Assembly: GCF_004358665.1 (NCBI RefSeq)
Contig: NZ_SMZR01000003.1
Coordinates: forward strand, 124,001 to 188,000
Direction of reading: 5' to 3'
From: Jeotgalibacillus sp. S-D1
GTDB lineage: Bacteria; Bacillota; Bacilli; Bacillales; Jeotgalibacillaceae
Length of the DNA: 64,000 bases
In this document: in pieces, positions 25,557-33,214 of the stretch
Layout: each line of letters begins with the position of its first letter
How positions within the stretch are numbered: position 1 is the stretch's first letter
Made by a program: the position numbers and the translations under genes
The notes under the pieces: model-generated
The model's database searches: none
Told to the model about the DNA's origin: nothing
What the model saw: the letters and a program-made list of their open reading frames with translations, nothing else

Positions 25557-26744
25557 TTACTTAACGGCTGCTTTTTTCTCTTTTGGGTCTTGCGCAGCCG
25601 CTTTATTATTTTTTCTGTCAAAATCAGAGATTAATTTGTAATAAGCATTTGCCATCATCCAGATGCTTTCTTTCTCATCTTCAAAGAAGTCGATGTTGTA
25701 GCCATCAAGATTGTTATTAAGCGTCTTAATATACTCTTTAAGCACCATTGCTCCACCGCCAACGAAATAGCAAATTTCCGTTTGTGAATTTTTTTGCCAG
25801 ACATTGCGCAAATGACGGTATTCCTTCTTAGCAAGGTCAAGCAAAATGCGGTCCGTAATGTCGTGGACACTTGTACGGCTACCTTTAACCATAATATGAT
25901 TGCGGTCATTTTTCTTCGTAATAATATCCACTACATCACGTCTGGTATCCAGTTCAACGCCATGCTTCGTACGGATTTCCTCACGAATGGCTTCTAATGA
26001 TTCAGATACCCCAAGATTAAAGCCCTGAGCACGGTCATCATCTACGTTGCGGTTGCGGATAACAGCGATATCAGTTGAAAGACCGCCAATATCCTGAATC
26101 AGAATTTGTTTATCAATCAGATCACGGTTAATGATGTTGCCATCGTTATCCATTACTAGATTAATAAATGCAGCAAATCCTTCCGGATAAACTTTCACTT
26201 CATCAAATTTAATATTTACTTTTTGTCCCTGGTATTTAGGAGTTACAAGGAATTCAACCTGGTGAACAGAACCCAGTAATTGAGAACGGAAACCAACATC
26301 TTTTCCTTCTTTTACTTCTCTTAAAGGAAGTCCCGTTCCTAAAATATAGCTTGCATCTACTACATTATTATTCTTTTTAAATTGATTTGCGTTTTGATCT
26401 CTTACTGCATCTAACGCTAAAGTAGCGAACAGCATCACAAGAGATTGATCTTCTTCTGACTTGCTGCTTCCCGGATCCAGTTCCATTGCGTTGTCGCTCT
26501 TTGTCGCTAAATTACCTACACGATAAATCGCATTATTATCCTGCAAAGCAGGGGAATGTACGCGGATATGAATTCCATCAACAGGATCCTTCTCATTTAA
26601 TTCTTCTATTCCAATTACAGGACGGTCCGCTCTATCTCTAGCGATGACATTTGGGATGTTCAGCTCATAATCAGCCTTTCCAAATAAAGCTTTTACTGAA
26701 TCGTTACCAACATCGATCGCTGCAATTCTTGATCTACTCATCAT
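25557..26744 (-). CDS. ParM/StbA-family actin-like ATPase
   Basis: A 395-residue actin-fold protein: phosphate-1 motif IAAIDVGNDSVKALF near residue 8, phosphate-2 motif LIQDIGGLSTDIAVI and adenosine motif CYFVGGGAMVLKEYI. This pattern is that of bacterial ParM/StbA/Alp-type filament proteins, which push DNA apart by polymerising with ATP. I chose ATG 26744, six nt after GAGAGGA; ATG 26741 is the next codon. A ParR-like gene follows and a repeat array precedes. It lies among housekeeping genes, whereas the family is best known from plasmids. Other possible roles are cytoskeletal. Confidence 0.88.
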   Translation of the reverse strand: MMSRSRIAAIDVGNDSVKALFGKADYELNIPNVIARDRADRPVIGIEELNEKDPVDGIHIRVHSPALQDNNAIYRVGNLATKSDNAMELDPGSSKSEEDQSLVMLFATLALDAVRDQNANQFKKNNNVVDASYILGTGLPLREVKEGKDVGFRSQLLGSVHQVEFLVTPKYQGQKVNIKFDEVKVYPEGFAAFINLVMDNDGNIINRDLIDKQILIQDIGGLSTDIAVIRNRNVDDDRAQGFNLGVSESLEAIREEIRTKHGVELDTRRDVVDIITKKNDRNHIMVKGSRTSVHDITDRILLDLAKKEYRHLRNVWQKNSQTEICYFVGGGAMVLKEYIKTLNNNLDGYNIDFFEDEKESIWMMANAYYKLISDFDRKNNKAAAQDPKEKKAAVK

Positions 26745-26805
26745 AACCATTCCTCTCATTATGTATATTATGGTTTCACGTGATTCTTTTACCACTACCA
26801 TTAAG

Positions 26806-26832
26806 AGTATAGAAAATTTTTATCATCGTCAA
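26806..26832 (-). promoter_or_regulatory. possible promoter of the ParM/ParR-like operon
   Basis: On the minus strand TTGACG and TATACT are 15 bp apart, a short spacer. It lies between the repeat array and the ParM-like gene, where plasmid par promoters sit. Confidence 0.4.
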
Positions 26833-26864
26833 TCATTCATTAGTCATGTTATAACCAGCTAGTT

Positions 26865-27024
26865 GTATACAAAAGTGTACACAATATGTGTACATTTACG
26901 TAAACTTGTACACATAATTGTACGCATGTTGATTTAACAACTTGTGTACGTGTTTGTATACTTGTCTACAGTTTTGTATACTATTTGTTTACATTTTGTA
27001 TTCTTGTAAACATATTTGTATACA
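26865..27024. repeat. GTnTAC repeat array, candidate parC centromere
   Basis: Fourteen copies or near-copies of a GTnTAC/GTAnAC hexamer start at about 26865, 26875, 26888, 26900, 26908, 26920, 26944, 26956, 26964, 26976, 26987, 26998, 27006 and 27018. Spacings are mostly 8 or 11 to 13 bp, and the pattern 12-8-12 recurs, so sites fall on about one or two helical turns. Many read TTGTATAC or GTGTACA. The array lies upstream of the ParM-like gene, where type II par loci carry their centromere. There are no spacers of constant size, so it is not CRISPR. Confidence 0.75.
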
Positions 27025-27211
27025 AGTTGGAATCTATGCCATTTTACCCCCATCATTACTTCTTTTCTATTAAAATCCTTCTGTCCCATTAAGACTGTTT
27101 GTCTGAAAAAAGCATCCGGTAAAATCACTCTGTTAAAATACTGGAAATTCCGATATAGTTAACCGCAGAATGCATTATATGAATCAGGATGAAAGACGGG
27201 TGAATTTCAAG

Positions 27212-28117
27212 ATGAAGAAATCCTATGTTTTACTCTTTTTATGCCTGGCACCACTGTTTTGGGCAGGGAATTATGTGCTTGGGGAATATGTAGTAGAGGA
27301 AATGACGCCAATACAAATGACTTTCATCCGATGGGCTATTGCTATAGTCCTTTTATGGCCGCTTGCCCACTATATTGAAAGACCTGTTTGGAAGGACGTG
27401 TGGAAGTCTTGGAAACTATTAACGACCATGTCACTACTGGGTATCATCGGATATAACTTTTTGTTATATGAAGCTTTAAAATACACGACGCCAGTCAATG
27501 CCTCACTGGTCAATTCAATAAGCCCCATCCTGATCGTGGTGCTGTCGACCTTCCTTTTGAGGGAGCGATTGACCCGCTGGAATCTTATAGGTCTTGTTTT
27601 GTCACTTGGCGGTGTCCTGATGGTGCTGACAAACGGGCGCATTGGGGATTTAGCTGAAGTCCAGTATAACGCCGGTGATTTATTGATGCTGCTGGCAGTG
27701 CTTTTATGGTCTGTTTACTCCATAATGGGCAGAAAAATGACAGCAATCCCGCCTATCGCAGCCACTGCTGTCTCTGTGATCATCGGTTTGGTCATTCTGC
27801 TGCCAGTAACCCTTTACCAGGGGCTGCCTTCCTCAGTGAGCACTCAGGGCCTCTTAGGCATCACATACATGGGGTTATTTCCCTCGGTGGGAGCTTTTGT
27901 GTTCTGGAATGTCTCACTTAGGTACATAGACGCTTCACGCGTCGGTATTTTTCTTTATTTAATCCCTGTTTTTACAGCCATCATCAGCTTACTCATGGGT
28001 AAAACCATTACAGCGGTACAAATTGCAGGAGGGATTATGGTATTCATTGGTGTTTATATCAACGGGAAAAAAGCTAAGAAGGAAAGTCTGAAAGAACAAA
28101 ACAAACATGATGTTTAA
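27212..28117 (+). CDS. EamA/DMT family transporter
   Basis: A 301-residue protein with ten predicted membrane helices in two EamA repeats. The first repeat has PLFWAGNYVLGEYVVEEMTP and FIRWAIAIVLLWPL, then YNFLLYEALKYTTPVNASLV and SISPILIVVLSTFLLRERLT. The second has LLMLLAVLLWSVYSIMGRKM and FLYLIPVFTAIISLLMG. This is the RhaT/YdcZ-like drug/metabolite exporter family; the substrate is unknown. ATG 27212 (MKKSYVLL) gives a standard N-terminus; ATG 27170 would add 14 residues but lacks an RBS. Confidence 0.9.
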   Translation: MKKSYVLLFLCLAPLFWAGNYVLGEYVVEEMTPIQMTFIRWAIAIVLLWPLAHYIERPVWKDVWKSWKLLTTMSLLGIIGYNFLLYEALKYTTPVNASLVNSISPILIVVLSTFLLRERLTRWNLIGLVLSLGGVLMVLTNGRIGDLAEVQYNAGDLLMLLAVLLWSVYSIMGRKMTAIPPIAATAVSVIIGLVILLPVTLYQGLPSSVSTQGLLGITYMGLFPSVGAFVFWNVSLRYIDASRVGIFLYLIPVFTAIISLLMGKTITAVQIAGGIMVFIGVYINGKKAKKESLKEQNKHDV

Positions 28118-28375
28118 TTTGTAATATAATGGTTTATTATAAATTTAAAAATATAAATACATCTATTATTTGTAATATAATATAAATTTTAATTATTATT
28201 TATGCATTTTATGGATATTAGTTCCCGTCATATCCAATCAAAATGAACTACCTTCCCACACTAAGTAATTAAACAGACAGTATAAAAAGAAAATATCCAA
28301 AAAACGAAACCATTTTATCCCTTTACCGTATACAAATGTATAGAAGAACAGAAATATGAAGGAGGAATTGTACGA

Positions 28376-28996
28376 ATGGAATCAAATCCATTTTTGTCGG
28401 TATGGACAAAACCAAAACAGACGATAAAGCAAGTGATTGAAACAAAGACGGCGTTATTTACTGTCCTTGTAGCTGCATTGGGGGGTCTCGGCTCAGGCTT
28501 AATTAATGTGCAGGATTCAGGCTTTAATGAAGGCCTTTCAACGATAGTAGTCTTTGTACTGGCGTTGGTGCTCGGGGCAATTTCAGGGATTGTCGGTGTT
28601 TTTATTATTTCAGGTCTTTATGTGCTGATCGGCAAAATGCTGGGAGGAACGGGCAACTACCAGGACATGATCAGGGCAATGGGGCCGGCTTACATTCCTC
28701 AAATAGGGGTTGCCATTATCTATTTGCTGTTGGCTGTGCTTTATGGGGAAGTGTTTATCACAGAGCCTGATCCTTCAACATTTGCAGTCACATCACTACC
28801 GATTGGAGTGTACATTGCCTCATTGCTTGTTACCGTTGGATTAGGGATATGGGGAACCGTTATCACCTGCAAAGCTATCGGGATTGTTCATCATTTCTCC
28901 AGTTTAAGAGGGTTTGGTGTGATTTTACTGGTGGCTGCACTGTTTTTTGTTATTTTAATTATCATAGGAATTATCGTGGTTTTTGCTATCATTTAA
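28376..28996 (+). CDS. Yip1-family membrane protein
   Basis: This 206-residue protein matches the bacterial Yip1 domain: MESNPFLSVWTKPKQTIKQV at the cytoplasmic N-terminus, then five membrane helices, with GLYVLIGKMLGGTGNYQDMIRAMGPAYIPQI and a proline in the third helix (listed here as key residues G, Y, P). RBS GAAGGAGGAA precedes ATG 28376. A 258-bp very AT-rich gap with repeats of TTTGTAATATAAT lies upstream. No interaction partner is evident; function in bacteria is unknown. Confidence 0.85.
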   Translation: MESNPFLSVWTKPKQTIKQVIETKTALFTVLVAALGGLGSGLINVQDSGFNEGLSTIVVFVLALVLGAISGIVGVFIISGLYVLIGKMLGGTGNYQDMIRAMGPAYIPQIGVAIIYLLLAVLYGEVFITEPDPSTFAVTSLPIGVYIASLLVTVGLGIWGTVITCKAIGIVHHFSSLRGFGVILLVAALFFVILIIIGIIVVFAII

Positions 28997-29050
28997 ACAC
29001 TTTTTGGTACTACAATAATCGACCTTTAGCTTGTTTTAATTGCAAATATA

Positions 29051-29181
29051 AGGTGAACGAAGCGGAAGGTGGCGACTCCTGCAGGATTTGACTTCGCTTG
29101 AGGAGGGCTCAAGAGAAGTCCCTGAGGAAAGCGTCCGCCTGACGCGCAGTGAACCGGCTGGGATGAGACACATTTGTCCCA
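29051..29181. repeat. large intergenic repeat (copy D, reverse of B and G)
   Basis: It reads AGGTGAACGAAGCGGAAGGT, GGCGACTCCTGCAGGATTTG, GGAAAGCGTCCGCCTG and ends GGGATGAGACACATTTGTCC. It is the reverse complement family of copies at 19050 and 49191, shorter in the middle. Confidence 0.75.
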
Positions 29182-29332
29182 GTATCCTTATTACTTAAAA
29201 CCCTTTTTAGTTAAACCTCTCGTTTCCTCCTACAGATTCGGCTTGCCGTATAAAGTACACCATCGTGTTCAAAAGAGAATCTCCTTTACCAAATAAGCCA
29301 CTTAGTCTCTTAATTAGAAACGCAAAAATAGT

Positions 29333-29360
29333 TTGACTCATTAAGATAGTACGATAGAAT
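29333..29360 (+). promoter_or_regulatory. sigma-A promoter of the STAS protein gene
   Basis: TTGACT and TAGAAT lie 16 bp apart, about 55 bp upstream of the start codon. Both boxes match consensus at five of six positions. Confidence 0.7.
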
Positions 29361-29416
29361 TAATTAGAATAAAGTGAAATTTTTTCTATTTTAAAATGAC
29401 AAAGGGGTCTTGTTCA

Positions 29417-29902
29417 TTGAATCAACTCGAAAAGCTTTCGCAGGAAAACCAGATGCTGCAGGAAAAGGTAAAGCAATTGGAATCCATGATTCAGGATCTT
29501 TCTGCACCGATTATCTCATCTATCATTCCTGATACAATTCTTGTCCCTCTCTTAGGAAAACTGACTGACTATCGTTTTAATCATATTCAATCCAAGATTC
29601 TTATGGGATGTAAAACAGGCCATATTGAGCATGCTGTCATTGATTTTACAGGCATTACCTATGAAGATCTCGATGAACAGGACTTTGAATTGTTAAGCCG
29701 GCAAATAGAGGACTTAACTAAAGCCCTTCAACTTATGGGAATTGAAGCGCTGTACGTAGGATTTGCACCTGTATTTATTCAGAGAATGGTTGAATACGGA
29801 CATATTAATCTCAAAACCATACAAGCATTTTCGACGTTTAGAACGGCTCTGCAATACTTAATGGCCAAAAAAAGTTTAATTTTCGAACAAAAGAAGAATT
29901 AA
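29417..29902 (+). CDS. STAS domain protein, RsbR-like, with short coiled coil
   Basis: A 161-residue protein. A short coiled coil (QLEKLSQENQMLQEKVKQLE) precedes a single STAS domain with LSAPIISSIIPDTILVPLLG and AVIDFTGITYEDLDEQ, then VGFAPVFIQRMVEYG. It is similar to the C-terminal half of RsbR stressosome proteins, lacking the N-terminal globin-like sensor. At the two RsbR phosphorylation positions it has no Thr: the DT pair is DL and the second Thr is Arg. TTG 29417 is 9 nt from AAAGGGG; ATG 29396 overlaps that RBS. It is probably a stress-related scaffold or decoy; this is inference. Confidence 0.78.
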   Translation: MNQLEKLSQENQMLQEKVKQLESMIQDLSAPIISSIIPDTILVPLLGKLTDYRFNHIQSKILMGCKTGHIEHAVIDFTGITYEDLDEQDFELLSRQIEDLTKALQLMGIEALYVGFAPVFIQRMVEYGHINLKTIQAFSTFRTALQYLMAKKSLIFEQKKN

Positions 29903-29910
29903 ATATGACA

Positions 29911-29945
29911 AAAAGCGATCAGCAGCGTAGCACTGATCGCTTTTA
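29911..29945. terminator. bidirectional terminator between the STAS and helicase genes
   Basis: AAAAGCGATCAG and CTGATCGCTTTT form a 12-bp stem between convergent genes, with A-run and T-run flanks serving both strands. Confidence 0.9.
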
Positions 29946-29955
29946 TTGTTCACAT

Positions 29956-31404
29956 TTACTTTTCTCTCGCACGGTGAACCTTAAGGTTTTTCCCTTTAAC
30001 CGGTGTCGTTTTCATTACCTGCAATACATGAGGACCTTTACCATTTAAAATCTCCACATAGGTAACATTCTCCTGGATGGTGATGATTCCAATGTCTTCT
30101 GCCTGAATTCCATCAATTTTTGCAATGGTTCCGACAAAGTCTACTGCTCTTAATTTCTTTTTCTTCCCTCCGTTAAAATAAAGCTTCATAATATCTTCAC
30201 TGACCTGATCCCGCTTGTCTATCTTCATCTCTGGGATTTCATCCATTTTCTCATCAAAGGCTTCTTTTTCTTTGGCCACCTCGTCCTGAGCAGGAGCCGC
30301 TTTTTCAATGATGTCAGCATCAATATATTCCTGGATATCCGACAAAAAGCGATCTTCATATTCGGTTACAAATGAGATGGCTATGCCCGTTTTGCCAGCA
30401 CGTCCTGTGCGGCCTGTCCGGTGCACATAGCTTTCCTTTTCAAGAGGAATATCATAATTAATGACATGTGTGATGCTGTCAATATCGATTCCTCTGGCAG
30501 CAACATCCGTAGCGATCAAATACCGGAATTCTCCCCTTTTAAACTCGTTCATGACAGCGAATCGATCTTCCTGCGCCATTCCCCCATGTATCTTGTCACA
30601 GGTGTAGCCAATGCGGTCAAGCTGCCTGGCAAGTTCATCGACCCGGTCTTTTGTTCTGCAAAATATGATACAGCTGTCGGGCTTTTCCATAATAGTGACA
30701 TCTTTCAGCAACCCAAATTTATGACTTTCCTTTACATGATAAAGGCTGTGCTGGATGTGGTCATTGCCTTTACTGGAAGATTCGATCGTAATGTCTTTAG
30801 GGTTTTTCATATATTTATGGCACAGTTTTTCAACGTCTTTTGGCAATGTAGCGGAAAACAGCATCGTCATCCGTTCAACAGGAAGCGCTTGTATAATCGC
30901 TTCTACCTGTTCAATAAAGCCCATATTGAGCATTTCATCTGCTTCATCAATCACAAGAAAACGAATTTTATCCAGATGAAGGGTACCCTTTTGAATATGA
31001 TCAAGCACACGCCCGGGGGTTCCGACAACAACATGATTTTTTTGTTTCAATTCTGTTTTTTGTCTTGAAAACGGCTGTTTCCCATAAATAGCCACTGCTT
31101 TTATACGCTTAAAACGTCCGATGTTTGTAATATCTTCTTTTACCTGATCAGCCAGTTCTCTTGTAGGTGTTAAGACCAGTGCCTGGGGTTTATTTTCTTC
31201 CCATTCAACCAGCTCGCATAAAGGAATACCGAATGAAGCTGTTTTCCCGCTTCCTGTCTGCGATTTAACCGAAAGGTCTCTTTTTTGAAGGGCAACCGGA
31301 ATAACTTCCTTTTGAACCTGGGTCGGCTGGGTATAATTCAACCGTTCCAATGCACGCAGAATTTCTGCACTGACTTGATAATCTTTAAAGCTGTTATGAT
31401 TCAT
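29956..31404 (-). CDS. dbpA: DEAD-box RNA helicase, DbpA/YxiN family
   Basis: A 482-residue helicase. Motifs: Q-motif near residue 21 ([13 protein letters not shown]), I SQTGSGKT, Ia [31 protein letters not shown] and [10 protein letters not shown]. The C-terminal 80 residues ([14 protein letters not shown] then [16 protein letters not shown]) are the DbpA RNA-binding domain, which targets helix 92 of 23S rRNA. It acts in 50S ribosome assembly. Length matches B. subtilis YxiN (479). It is monocistronic, with a bidirectional terminator downstream. Confidence 0.95.
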   Translation of the reverse strand: MNHNSFKDYQVSAEILRALERLNYTQPTQVQKEVIPVALQKRDLSVKSQTGSGKTASFGIPLCELVEWEENKPQALVLTPTRELADQVKEDITNIGRFKRIKAVAIYGKQPFSRQKTELKQKNHVVVGTPGRVLDHIQKGTLHLDKIRFLVIDEADEMLNMGFIEQVEAIIQALPVERMTMLFSATLPKDVEKLCHKYMKNPKDITIESSSKGNDHIQHSLYHVKESHKFGLLKDVTIMEKPDSCIIFCRTKDRVDELARQLDRIGYTCDKIHGGMAQEDRFAVMNEFKRGEFRYLIATDVAARGIDIDSITHVINYDIPLEKESYVHRTGRTGRAGKTGIAISFVTEYEDRFLSDIQEYIDADIIEKAAPAQDEVAKEKEAFDEKMDEIPEMKIDKRDQVSEDIMKLYFNGGKKKKLRAVDFVGTIAKIDGIQAEDIGIITIQENVTYVEILNGKGPHVLQVMKTTPVKGKNLKVHRAREK

Positions 31405-31569
31405 ATAAGACTCCTTTTGGGGTGGGAATAGTTTTTACTATTCACATTCTGTTATGTATTATACCAGTTTCCTGTTGTTCTGGAGGATAAACAACATTTC
31501 CCGGGAAATGAAGAGGTATGAAAACTGCCACTACCTCTGGTTTTATTAATATGCTTTCTAAACATGGCT

Positions 31570-31614
31570 GTTGATTGCAGCACGAAGGCGTTCGCTCTGC
31601 GCCTGCAAATCAAT
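31570..31614. repeat. short intergenic inverted repeat (GTTGATTGCAGCACGAAGG type)
   Basis: A reverse-orientation relative of the element at 12692-12754; it shares GTTGATTGCAGCACGAAGG and closes with AAATCAAT. It lies in the 526-bp gap between the helicase and namZ genes. Confidence 0.55.
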
Positions 31615-31660
31615 AAACGATTTTAAAAAAGGTTTATCTATATCCATCGTTCGCTAAAAC

Positions 31661-31709
31661 AAAAAAAAAGTCAGTAAATAGCCCTCACGAAAGAAATATT
31701 CGTAAGGGC
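31661..31709 (-). terminator. probable terminator of the amiE-nagZ-namZ operon
   Basis: On the minus strand GCCCTTACGAA and TTCGTGAGGGC form an 11-bp stem; a nine-T run follows after an 11-nt spacer, so it is not a textbook terminator. It lies beyond the repeat at 31762 downstream of namZ. Confidence 0.5.
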
Positions 31710-31761
31710 ATTTCTTGAACAAAACCATTTTTTAAATTTACATTAAAAGATATAACACTTA

Positions 31762-31888
31762 GGTAATTGGAGCGGAAGGCGGGACTCCTGCGGGATGAAG
31801 CGTGACAGGTGAGACCCCGGAGAGCTTTAGCTCGAGGAGGGCTCACCGCACGCCCCGCGGAAAGCCTCGCCTGCAGCGGAAATTAACC
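31762..31888. repeat. large intergenic inverted repeat (copy E)
   Basis: Ends GGTAATT and AATTAACC are near-complementary. It contains GGAGCGGAAGGCGGGACTCC, GCGTGACAGGTGAGACCCC, GAGGAGGGCTCACCG and CCCCGCGGAAAGCC. Same family as copies C, F, H, I and J. Confidence 0.8.
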
Positions 31889-31930
31889 GGTTCACTTTTA
31901 GAAATTTTTCTCCCAGCTTTTCATTTCAAA

Positions 31931-33190
31931 TTAATAAAGCAAATAATGCTTACGCGTTTGTTTAAATTCCTTTAGCCCGCCTTTCCATTGTGTTGACAAT
32001 TTCCCTACTGATTTTCCATTTTCCAGTCCTTTTCTTACCCAGCCGTTGCCGATCAAATTATCAAAGAATGCAATGCCGGCACTGTTTTCTGCAAGGAATG
32101 TAAAATCATCCGGGTACATGTCCTGAATGGTTTTAACAATATGCATGCCTGTTTCAATCGGTTTATAACTGTTTCGGTCGTCCACATGAACCTGCACACC
32201 ATGAGACAGCTTGCCGGCATGTTTAGAGAATGTAGGGGTGAAAGATGCTGCTCTAAACGTGACGCCCTGTAAATCTAAATCATTCAGCTCAGTGGCAAGA
32301 TCGTCCGCATTTATAAAGGGAGCTCCGATTAATTCAAATGGCTTCGTTGTGCCTCGGCCTTCTGACACATTCGTACCTTCAATCAGCGCTGCTCCAGGGT
32401 ATACAAGAGCTGTTTCAAAGGTTGGCATATTAGGTGATGGCATCACAAACGGAAGGTTCGTGTCTTCATAGTACATATTCCGTTTCCAACCCTTCATCTC
32501 AACCACTGTCAAATCGGCTCCGATTTCAAACTCTTCGTTAAACAAACCAGCCAGTTCGCCCACTGTCATACCATGACGCAGCGGAATCTCGTAATTTCCA
32601 ACAAACGATTTATATTTCGGATCAAGAACAGGACCTTCCACTTTTGTTCCTCCAAGCGGATTAGGGCGGTCCAATACTATAAATGGAATATCGTTTTCTG
32701 CTGCTGCCTCCATTGCATAGGCCATCGTGTAGATATACGTGTAAAAACGGGAGCCTACATCCTGAATATCAAATACAAGCACATCAACATTTTCCAGCAT
32801 TTCCGGAGTAGGTTTTCTTGTTTTGCCATATAAGCTGTAGACAGGCAGCCCGGTTTTTTCATCAATATAGGACTCAACGTATGATCCCGCCTGCTCACTG
32901 CCTCTAACACCATGCTCTGGTCCGTATAACGCTGTTAATTCAATCTTTGGATCATTGTAAAGCAAATCTACAATACTGTTTAATTTTGAATCTACTCCGG
33001 TTGGGTTCGTAATCAGCCCCACCCGTTTCCCCTCTATCAAATCCCTTTCCTTCTTAAGCAATACTTCTATGCCGATTTGCAGTTTTTTGCCGTTTCCTTT
33101 TCCGTTTACTTTCTCATCACCAGCAAAAACCATTGATAATGAGGAAAGAACCAGGATTGCCGTTAATAAAGTGATAAGCCATTTTTTCAA
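31931..33190 (-). CDS. namZ: exo-beta-N-acetylmuramidase NamZ (DUF1343, GH171)
   Basis: A 419-residue secreted enzyme with an N-terminal signal peptide (MKKWLITLLTAILVLSSLS, then MVFAGD). Conserved DUF1343 blocks: RVGLITNPTGVD, LYGPEHGVRGSEQAG, YSLYGKTRKPTPEML, VFDIQDVGSRFYTYI, LDRPNPLGG and NVSEGRGTTKPFE. NamZ removes terminal MurNAc from peptidoglycan fragments after NagZ has removed GlcNAc. It follows nagZ by 24 nt, as ybbC follows ybbD in B. subtilis. The start is ATG/initial Met at 33190. No murQ or murP is in the window. Confidence 0.93.
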   Translation of the reverse strand: MKKWLITLLTAILVLSSLSMVFAGDEKVNGKGNGKKLQIGIEVLLKKERDLIEGKRVGLITNPTGVDSKLNSIVDLLYNDPKIELTALYGPEHGVRGSEQAGSYVESYIDEKTGLPVYSLYGKTRKPTPEMLENVDVLVFDIQDVGSRFYTYIYTMAYAMEAAAENDIPFIVLDRPNPLGGTKVEGPVLDPKYKSFVGNYEIPLRHGMTVGELAGLFNEEFEIGADLTVVEMKGWKRNMYYEDTNLPFVMPSPNMPTFETALVYPGAALIEGTNVSEGRGTTKPFELIGAPFINADDLATELNDLDLQGVTFRAASFTPTFSKHAGKLSHGVQVHVDDRNSYKPIETGMHIVKTIQDMYPDDFTFLAENSAGIAFFDNLIGNGWVRKGLENGKSVGKLSTQWKGGLKEFKQTRKHYLLY

Positions 33191-33214
33191 ACCGAACGCC
33201 TCCCGTTTTTTAGA

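Noticed and set aside
26865-27024. CRISPR-like array
   Set aside because: The repeated unit is only 6 to 8 bp, spacing varies from 8 to 24 bp, there are no unique spacers of constant length and no cas genes.
26934-27128. 64-codon minus-strand frame in the GTnTAC array
   Set aside because: Its lysine/tyrosine-rich translation comes from the repeats; no RBS and no family match.
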